Source: Nitrososphaerota archaeon (lineage in GTDB: Archaea; Thermoproteota; Nitrososphaeria; Nitrososphaerales; CADDZS01). Taken from it: a stretch of DNA of 64,000 nt. The notes beneath the pieces are model-generated. The model made no database searches and had not been told where the DNA came from. It saw only the letters and a program-made list of their open reading frames with translations. The stretch covers positions 1 to 64,000 of the forward strand of contig JAJPHP010000065.1 in the NCBI GenBank assembly GCA_021325255.1, written 5' to 3'. Shown piece after piece: positions 58,365 to 64,000 of this stretch; within the stretch, counting starts at the first letter, position 1, and each line of letters begins with the position of its first letter. Made by a program: the position numbers and the translations under genes.

Positions 58365-60310
58365 CCGTCAACTCTCTGTATTTCATCACTCATTGCCTTG
58401 ACAAGGTTTGAGAGCGGTTCTGCAATCTCTTTCTTCTTCTGATCACCGTAGCGAGATGAAAGCCACATGTTGAAGCGGCTGGATACGTTCCACATGGCTA
58501 TCAACGCCTCGGCTTCCTGCACGCTGTTGCTATCTCCGCTCATAATTTCAAGCAAAGGAAGAATTGCCTCGTATTTCCCTATTTTTTCACCAGCCTCGAG
58601 CGTTTGCGAGACGACCTTTAACTCGTCCTCGGAATCTTTTATTGTCTTTTTCAGCTCCGTGGAGAAACTCGATACCGAATTACTTGCTTCAGATACAGCT
58701 CGCATCAGCTCGGCCTTACTTTCATCCATCGCTCCCTTGATTCCCTGTTGCGAAGATCTGGCTACGTCCTGCAATGTTCTTTCGTTTTGACTTACGATTT
58801 GAGCAGTTACCCGCTCAACATTCGTCAAGAGCTTTTCATTCAGTTCCGACAACGAAGAGAGAGCTTTGCTCTTGGCAGACTCTATCTCTGTTATTGCGCT
58901 GTCCTTGAGCAGCCTTACTGACTCTTCGAGATTTCGTTTATCAGAAGCCAGAACCTCAATGGATTTGCTGAGTGAGGCTTGAGTGTTCTGAAGCTCTCTA
59001 ACCTTCTTGGCTTCCTGATCTTCGAGTTCCTTGAGACTCTTGTACTTAGCAAGTTGAGACTCGATAACGGGAAAATCCAACGCAGCCTCGCCCAGGTGTT
59101 TTTCGAACCTCAGGATCTTCGCCCCGTCGATGCCCATTTCCCGAAGATTGTTGAAAGCCGATATCTCCGCCTTGTAGGCTGCATATCTTTGTTCGAGCTT
59201 GTTGATTTTGTCGAGGTGAGCTCTTTCGCGGGATTCGAGGTCGCTTTTCTTCGCTTCGATTTCGGACAGTATCTTTTGCTTCTCGTCATTAAGACGTGCA
59301 ATCTCAGGAATCAGCCCCAGAGATGCATCGTAGTTCTTGAGCACGTCCTGCTCGAATAAATTGAAGGCGTCTCTAGCCGGCACCCCTCGAGAAGCCGAAA
59401 TTTGTGCGACAACCTGCCTGATTCCGTCGATTTGGTCCAGCGAGAGACCTGTATCGTGAGCTCTCTTGAGCTGAGCCAGGAGCGCCTTGTTCTTTTCAAC
59501 TTCCTCTTTTTGCTTGGTTATTTCTGCCTGCAGTGCCCTCTTTCTTGGTTCAAGCAGTCCAATTACCTGCAGCTTTTCCAAAATCTCCTTTGCGTCAAAT
59601 CGTTCTTCCTTTAGGGCAAGCAGGCAATTCCGAAGAGACACAAGACTCTTGATATCAAAATTCATTGAAGCGAGCTGGTCTTTGACTTCGGAGTATTCTT
59701 TGAGTTTCTTTTCGTCCATTGAATGCTGTTCCAGCATCTTAGCTCGTTTTGCTTGGAGTGAAGAGACCTCCTGTTCCAGAGCCTTGGATTCTTTGGATTT
59801 TGCGACTAACTCCTTACCCACCCGCTCAAATCTGATCTTCAGGTTATCAAATGAGGTACCGTATTTCTGTTCGAGGCTGTTTATCTTCTCGCACTGGGCG
59901 AGAATCTCGGTTGGCGTGTGCCCCTTTTCAGAGGCTCGCGTGTAAACTGATTCAACAAACCTCGCGAAGTGTGTCGGGTCAGAACCGTAGCGCTTCAGCG
60001 TTTCGGAGATCTTCGCTCCTTGGAGCATCTCGGACAACTGAATTCGGTTTTCCCGAGCAAACTTGGCAAGTTCGCCGAGCTCTGCCTCTGAACCTGAAGG
60101 ATTCCTCACAGTCGCATTGACTTCCAATGATGAGTTCTTCGAACTTTTCGACGTAGTCGATAACAATGCCTGCTGCATCTCCTTAGGTTCGGCTCGCTGA
60201 TTCTTGGAGGTCGATCCGATTGCCTGGTGATTTTCCTCGGCGTCTAGACTCTGAAATTGGCCCTTGGCCGCAGTCTTTTTGCTAGGCGTGAGAGATTGCT
60301 CGGTGGCCAC
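58361..60310 (-). CDS. Long coiled-coil protein with repeated helical unit
   Basis: The 649-residue protein has a low-complexity N-terminus (1-75), then long coiled-coil stretches (about 140-560) resembling structural or SMC-like arms without any ATPase head. Between coils a unit recurs about four times, each with a hydrophobic Leu-rich helix, a Gly-x-(D/A/S)-x-x-x-Ile turn and a second helix (at about 90-140, 225-260, 290-330 and 375-425; e.g. LREMGIDGAKILRFEKHLG and LKRAHDTGLSLDQIDGIRQ). The C-terminal 120 residues are helical and end before QRVDG. It is coupled by GTGA overlap to a small helical protein. A scaffold or cytoskeletal role is plausible; I do not know the family. Confidence 0.65.
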   Translation of the reverse strand: MATEQSLTPSKKTAAKGQFQSLDAEENHQAIGSTSKNQRAEPKEMQQALLSTTSKSSKNSSLEVNATVRNPSGSEAELGELAKFARENRIQLSEMLQGAKISETLKRYGSDPTHFARFVESVYTRASEKGHTPTEILAQCEKINSLEQKYGTSFDNLKIRFERVGKELVAKSKESKALEQEVSSLQAKRAKMLEQHSMDEKKLKEYSEVKDQLASMNFDIKSLVSLRNCLLALKEERFDAKEILEKLQVIGLLEPRKRALQAEITKQKEEVEKNKALLAQLKRAHDTGLSLDQIDGIRQVVAQISASRGVPARDAFNLFEQDVLKNYDASLGLIPEIARLNDEKQKILSEIEAKKSDLESRERAHLDKINKLEQRYAAYKAEISAFNNLREMGIDGAKILRFEKHLGEAALDFPVIESQLAKYKSLKELEDQEAKKVRELQNTQASLSKSIEVLASDKRNLEESVRLLKDSAITEIESAKSKALSSLSELNEKLLTNVERVTAQIVSQNERTLQDVARSSQQGIKGAMDESKAELMRAVSEASNSVSSFSTELKKTIKDSEDELKVVSQTLEAGEKIGKYEAILPLLEIMSGDSNSVQEAEALIAMWNVSSRFNMWLSSRYGDQKKKEIAEPLSNLVKAMSDEIQRVDG

Positions 60311-60535
60311 GAGTAGAAACTACCTTCAGAGTGTATTTTAGCCGTACGATTTTCTAACCTGAATCTGAAATCCTAGTCGCTAGGAAGATTGTTGCTCAGT
60401 TTGCACTCGCCTTTGTGGAAGGGGTAGGAAGAACGCTGCAAAGTAAGAACCAGAAGAGACATTAGGATTCTATTTTTCATTCAATTGAGCCGTTGGAGAT
60501 TCTCTTGTTAGAGCGTTGCTACATAATCCCACTTG

Positions 60536-60553
60536 TGCCTCCTCGAGGAGGCA
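60536..60553. repeat. Perfect 18-base palindrome
   Basis: TGCCTCCTCGAGGAGGCA is its own reverse complement. It lies 33 bases after the stop of the 114-residue gene (minus strand) and about 226 bases before the coiled-coil gene's start, so it may be a terminator stem or a protein-binding site. As a stem it has no loop, which favours protein binding. Confidence 0.4.
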
Positions 60554-60585
60554 TTACATTAGCAGTCGAATACTGGGCCCTGCTT

Positions 60586-60930
60586 TCATTTCCTGCATTC
60601 TGCCCTTACAGTTCTGATCACGGCCACAAGCTCCTTTGAGTCTGTATCATCGAGAGTATCAAAGGTCGATTTGATTTCTTGGACGAAGACACTTTCAATT
60701 ACAATTGAACCTGCCCCGAACATGGTTCTCAATGAATCAGAAAACTTGTCAGGGTATTTCAGGATGTCAGTCTTGATGAGCTTGAAAGTGTTGATAAAGT
60801 TCCATATCACTACTTTGGCTGCCGACGAGCCGTAGCGGCAGAGGGCCCGCTCCACGCAATCTGTAATCTTGAGGGCGAGTTCGTCAACTGGCCCTTCACC
60901 CGTATTTGAAAGCGTCATCCTCCGTGACAA
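60586..60930 (-). CDS. Small helical protein, possibly NitrOD5-like
   Basis: The 114-residue protein has helices (LALKITDCVERALCRYG, VIWNFINTFKLIKTDIL) and a segment PDKFSDSLRTMFGAGSIVIESVFVQEI that resembles a small domain common in Nitrososphaerota (from memory, NitrOD5-type output domain: P-x-x-F-x-x-x-L-x-x-x-F-G-x-G-x-x-x-I-E). The match rests on memory without an alignment. ATG start at 60930; a TATATT-like element lies near 60975. It stands alone between the coiled-coil gene and the livF gene. Confidence 0.6.
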   Translation of the reverse strand: MSRRMTLSNTGEGPVDELALKITDCVERALCRYGSSAAKVVIWNFINTFKLIKTDILKYPDKFSDSLRTMFGAGSIVIESVFVQEIKSTFDTLDDTDSKELVAVIRTVRAECRK

Positions 60931-60996
60931 CCTTTGAAAGGAGAAGGAGATTTGCTACTACGCCTCGCTTCGAGCGATAATATGAGACCTGCGTAG

Positions 60997-61043
60997 GCCC
61001 AGCCAGAAGTCAAGATACGGATTTCAGCTGAACTTGACTGGGC
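60997..61043. repeat. Inverted repeat in the livF-60930 intergenic region
   Basis: AGTCAAG (61008-61014) pairs with CTTGACT (61033-61039), and outside it GCCC (60997-61000) can pair with GGGC (61040-61043), with a bulge on one side. It lies after the livF stop on the minus strand and before the 114-residue gene, so it may end the liv transcript or be a regulatory site. Confidence 0.3.
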
Positions 61044-61167
61044 AGAATATTTGTTTTGAAGAGAGCCATTCTCTCACAGATTATGCAGGCTCCAAGATCC
61101 TCTTTACATGTGCGCCCCCATCGCAGTCTGCCAGAAGGAATTCGGATCTCTTCCAACGTTCTTGATA

Positions 61168-61893
61168 TTATTTCATTCCCAGCAGTTTCCTTCCTATCTC
61201 CTTGTCCTCTTGAATTTCCCTGCCGGTTCCTTCGGCGATTACTCTTCCTGAGAGCATCACGTACACGAAATCCGCCACTTGGATTGCCTTACGCGCATTC
61301 TGCTCTACCATTACAACTGATATGCCGGAGTCACGAATTGCCCTTATCTTTTCCATCATCTTGCTAACGACGATAGGTGCAAGAGCGGCAGTAGGTTCAT
61401 CCAATACAAGCAACTTCGGGGCAATCATCATTGATCTTGCGAAAGCAACCATTTGCCTTTCGCCTCCACTCAGTTTCTCTACCTTTGTGCCAAGGTATTG
61501 CCTGAGCTCTGGGAATATCGAGATCATATCGTCCATCCTCTCCCTGATTTTTTGCTTTGAGAGATAGTAACCTCCTATTCTGAGGTTCTCCCTTACGCTG
61601 AGGTTTGGGAAGGTATTCTGTACCTGGGGGACGTAACCCATGCCCATACGATTGACTGCGTCCAGCGGGACACCGGTTGTTTCACGCCCTTCGAAGACAA
61701 TCTTGCCCGAGAAGGGCTTGATCAGACCAACAACCGTCTTGAGCAATGTAGACTTGCCAGAGCCGTTCGCACCGATTATACCGACGATTTGTTTTTCCTC
61801 CACGGCAATTGAAACATCGTCTACGACCAGCGATTTGCCATATCCTGAGGAAACATGTTCAACGGACAGCACCGGTGGCTTTACCATCTTCAA
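61168..61893 (-). CDS. livF: Second Liv-type ABC transporter ATPase LivF
   Basis: The 241-residue ATPase has Walker A GANGSGKST near 40, signature LSGGERQMVAFARSM near 140 and Walker B LLVLDEPTAAL near 160, and MVEQNARKAIQ. It is the last gene of livH-livM-livG-livF on the minus strand; it begins 10 bases after the livG stop. Compared with the copy at 22 kb it has a canonical LSGGE signature, and the sequences differ, so these are two separate transporters. ATG start at 61893. Confidence 0.92.
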   Translation of the reverse strand: MKMVKPPVLSVEHVSSGYGKSLVVDDVSIAVEEKQIVGIIGANGSGKSTLLKTVVGLIKPFSGKIVFEGRETTGVPLDAVNRMGMGYVPQVQNTFPNLSVRENLRIGGYYLSKQKIRERMDDMISIFPELRQYLGTKVEKLSGGERQMVAFARSMMIAPKLLVLDEPTAALAPIVVSKMMEKIRAIRDSGISVVMVEQNARKAIQVADFVYVMLSGRVIAEGTGREIQEDKEIGRKLLGMK

Positions 61894-61903
61894 ACACCTA
61901 CGT

Positions 61904-62668
61904 TTACTCGCCTAGATACACGTCAATAACGGACTGTTCCCTTGAGACCTCCTCCGGTGTTCCCGAGAAGAACAGCCTTCCTTTGTTTAGGACGAAAGCA
62001 AAATCTACTCTCTCAAAGACCAGATCCACTTTGTGCTCGATAACAAAGATAGTAACTCCGCGTTCGCGCCTCAAGTGTTCTAGCAGATCAAAGATCTTTG
62101 CGGCCAGGGTCGGGTTAACCCCCGCAGCAGGCTCGTCGAGCAAGAGCATCGTCGCGTCGGACATGAGAGCCCTCCCGATCTCAAGGAGCTTTAGCTGTCC
62201 ACCCGAGAGGATCGAGGGCGACTCATTAGCATATTTTTCAATATCAAGAAATTTTAGGTGCTCATAGGCTCGTCTGATTGCTTTCTCCTCATGTTCCTTC
62301 CACCTTCTCCTATTGAACAGAGCTGGGAATAGACCTTCTCCAATTTGAGCTCTGTCGGCAAGTAGCATATTCTCGATAAGAGTTAGGCGCGGGATAATCT
62401 GTGGAGATTGGAAGGTGCGATATACCCCCTTCTTAAATACCTGGTGGGGCCTCAAACCAGTAATGTCTGAGTTACGAAATAAGACTCTGCCTCCGTCTGG
62501 TTTAAGTGCGCCAGAGACCAAGTTAAACAGCGTCGTCTTTCCACTCCCGTTTGGTCCAATCAGGCCGGTAATACTTCCCTGGTCAATCTGAAGGGTAATT
62601 TGGTCCGCGGCCACCAGGCCTCCGAAGCTCTTCGAAAGGCTCTCCACCCTGAGAATTGGATCCGCCAT
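61904..62668 (-). CDS. livG: Second Liv-type ABC transporter ATPase LivG
   Basis: The 254-residue ATPase has Walker A GPNGSGKTT near 40, the Q-loop region YRTFQSPQIIPRLTLIENM, signature LSGGQLKLLEIGRAL near 157 and Walker B LLLDEPAAGVNP near 178. The signature is canonical, unlike that of the first livG. ATG start at 62668; the livM stop lies just before it (62670). Part of the minus-strand operon livH-M-G-F. Confidence 0.93.
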   Translation of the reverse strand: MADPILRVESLSKSFGGLVAADQITLQIDQGSITGLIGPNGSGKTTLFNLVSGALKPDGGRVLFRNSDITGLRPHQVFKKGVYRTFQSPQIIPRLTLIENMLLADRAQIGEGLFPALFNRRRWKEHEEKAIRRAYEHLKFLDIEKYANESPSILSGGQLKLLEIGRALMSDATMLLLDEPAAGVNPTLAAKIFDLLEHLRRERGVTIFVIEHKVDLVFERVDFAFVLNKGRLFFSGTPEEVSREQSVIDVYLGE

Positions 62669-62669
62669 G

Positions 62670-63572
62670 TCAAATCTTCACCCTTCGAAGCTTCTCCCTG
62701 ATTATGCCGTCAGGCCTATAGTAGATCACAAAGACAGTAAACAGGCCGAAGAGAATGAAGAGCAGGTTGTTAGAGTCTACGGGAAGCGCGACCGAATCCT
62801 TTAGGATGAGCAACCCTGTTTGAACAGCCGTGTAAATGGCGGATCCGAGTAGCGCGCCGACACCGGTCGAGGAACCTCCGATTATGCTCATGATGTAGAC
62901 GGTAAAGGTGACTGCATAGGTGAAGAGCTCTGTTCCCGCAAACCCGATGTATTGAGCGTAGGCCGCGCCGTCGATTCCCGCGATTATCGAGCCGATAACA
63001 AAGACTTGCGACTTGTATCGGAATGTATTCTTTCCGAGCGCATCAGCGAGAACCTCGTTTTCCCTGATGGATTTTAGAACTCTGCCGTATGGCGACACCA
63101 TGATTAGCCTATAGAGCAGATAGAAGCCAACAAATAGGGCAGAGCCAAGGATCAGGTTGGCCGCAACGGAAGTGCCATAGTCCCGTATCCAAGGGAAAGC
63201 AGAAGGGACGTGTGCTATCCCCACGGCACCTCCGAGCGCCGGAACGTTTAGCACGAATATGTTGATGACCTCGGCGAACATAAACGTGGCAAGCGCGAGA
63301 AAATCGCCTCGCAGGTTTAGGGCAGGAAGTGAGATCAGATAACCAGCGACAGCTGCGATTGCGGATCCGGCTATTGCACCGACCACAAAGGGGTACCCTG
63401 CAAGCGTCATGTAGGCCGAGGTGTAAGCTCCAATCATGAAGAAGGCTACGGTGCCAAAGTTGAATATCCCAGCTGATCCGTACTGCAAATTAACAGTGAG
63501 CGAGAGAATAGCAAAGAGGAGCACCGTGATCGCGGTCGCGCCAATGTATGAAAGAAACTCGACTGAAACCAT
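62670..63572 (-). CDS. livM: Second Liv-type ABC transporter permease LivM
   Basis: The 300-residue membrane subunit has eight or so helices and the family's QYGSAGIFNFGTVAFFMIGAY near 30-50, LNLRGDFLALATFMFAEV near 85 and the coupling loop LKSIRENEVLADALGKN near 165-181. Compared with the first livM it lacks the long charged C-terminus. ATG start at 63572; the livH stop lies 12 bases upstream. One helix-pair (SIIGGSSTGVGALLGSAIYTA near 230-250) is typical of the family. Confidence 0.92.
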   Translation of the reverse strand: MVSVEFLSYIGATAITVLLFAILSLTVNLQYGSAGIFNFGTVAFFMIGAYTSAYMTLAGYPFVVGAIAGSAIAAVAGYLISLPALNLRGDFLALATFMFAEVINIFVLNVPALGGAVGIAHVPSAFPWIRDYGTSVAANLILGSALFVGFYLLYRLIMVSPYGRVLKSIRENEVLADALGKNTFRYKSQVFVIGSIIAGIDGAAYAQYIGFAGTELFTYAVTFTVYIMSIIGGSSTGVGALLGSAIYTAVQTGLLILKDSVALPVDSNNLLFILFGLFTVFVIYYRPDGIIREKLRRVKI

Positions 63573-63584
63573 ATTCTCACAAGA

Positions 63585-64000
63585 TTATTTTTGCTGCCAA
63601 GCACTCTTTCGCGGCCTTCTCAGAACACCAAAGATGCTGGGCCCAGAGCCAGAGATACCACTGGGAAAGTAGAGCATGGCTAGAATCACTACAATGTACG
63701 CGACCGCTGTGCTGTAGTACACTGGCTGCCCCAGAGCGATTAGGATCGGTATGCTGAAGTTCTCTGCAAAGCTCAATACGAACGCGGCTGCTACGACGCC
63801 GTAGAAGCTCCCTATCCCAGCAAAGATAGCGACCGCGATCACCGTGACGAGGAGGTTTGAGCCGATCGCAGGAGTTACGCCGGCCTGTCCTGCGACGAGC
63901 ACTCCAGCGGCCCCAGCAAGCGCAGAGCCGAGGAACCAGACGAAAAGAATGACTCTCGTCGGCCTGATGCCAGAGGCGCGAACCAGATCAATGTTACTCG
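63585..64000 (-). CDS. livH: Second Liv-type ABC transporter permease LivH, cut by the window edge
   Basis: The frame is open from the stop at 63585 to the right edge (last full codon ends at 63998), about 138 residues of the C-terminal part. It contains the coupling region IDLVRASGIRPTRVILFVWFLGSA and the family's helix pair ending with FAGIGSFYGVVAAAFVLSFAENFS. The 5' part and probably livK lie outside the window. It is the upstream member of livH-M-G-F. Confidence 0.88.
   Translation of the reverse strand, partial: SNIDLVRASGIRPTRVILFVWFLGSALAGAAGVLVAGQAGVTPAIGSNLLVTVIAVAIFAGIGSFYGVVAAAFVLSFAENFSIPILIALGQPVYYSTAVAYIVVILAMLYFPSGISGSGPSIFGVLRRPRKSAWQQK

Noticed and set aside
1..64000. CRISPR array, insertion sequence or integrase
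   Set aside because: No regularly spaced direct repeats, transposase or integrase motifs, or flanking inverted repeats were seen.

Overview
The window looks like a piece of an archaeal chromosome of moderate GC content. It carries a dense set of archaeal information-processing genes: TiaS, ArcTGT, GatD/GatE, Trm5, ABCE1/RLI, Cdc48/VAT, a beta-CASP nuclease, an Sm-like protein, Tsr3, a PAC2-type proteasome chaperone, RNase P RNA and ribosomal protein eL38. eL38 is known from the TACK/Asgard side and not from typical Euryarchaeota. Together with an AbrB-PhoU regulator, the LysW carrier system, F420-type luciferase-like oxidoreductases, MenG-like and LipA enzymes, this points to a Nitrososphaerota/Thaumarchaeota-like organism. 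Two branched-chain amino-acid (Liv) ABC transporters, an orphan molybdenum hydroxylase subunit and the absence of any ammonia-oxidation gene suggest a heterotrophic lineage; the placement is inference. TTG start codons are unusually frequent, and several promoters lie where the mRNA would be leaderless.

Region by region: 1-9.7 kb holds lipA, a metallo-beta-lactamase enzyme, an oxidoreductase/flavin-reductase pair behind an operator-like palindrome, a MenG-like methyltransferase with a UbiA-like membrane protein, a membrane-anchored low-complexity protein, tiaS, a stand-alone RAM domain and tsr3. RNase P RNA lies at about 9.77-10.06 kb. From 10.15 to 16.2 kb is an arginine block: argF and an ACT-domain protein on the minus strand diverge from argG-argH-lysW-argX/lysX on the plus strand. 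ArgX/LysX loads glutamate or aminoadipate onto LysW at the start of the pathway, while ArgF, ArgG and ArgH finish arginine. From 16.5 to 29 kb are a molybdenum hydroxylase large subunit, an EamA exporter, an amidinohydrolase-like enzyme, a Liv transporter split into livGF (+) facing livMHK (-) with a frameshifted livK, then moaA and a MocA-like nucleotidyltransferase.

From 29 to 54 kb is mostly housekeeping: a DHH phosphoesterase, a CPBP protease, a zinc/lysine-rich protein, the AbrB-PhoU regulator, eL38, aCPSF2-like nuclease, PAC2, ArcTGT, Sm-like protein, a LarA-like paralogue, a site-2 protease, RimI-like acetyltransferase, DNA ligase, Trm5, RLI, Cdc48, GatD, GatE and a winged-helix protein. 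From 54 to 64 kb come two divergent F420-type oxidoreductases, an M20 peptidase, a long coiled-coil protein with a translationally coupled partner, a small helical protein, and a second Liv transporter (livF-G-M-H, minus strand) that runs off the right edge.

No tRNA, rRNA, insertion sequence or CRISPR array was found. Beyond RNase P RNA there are two plausible structured RNAs that I cannot name: about 41298-41421, behind its own TATA-like box, and about 54190-54368. The least explained items are these RNAs, the coiled-coil pair, the basic tail of ArgH next to LysW, and three genes whose conserved coding sequence begins upstream of any standard start codon.
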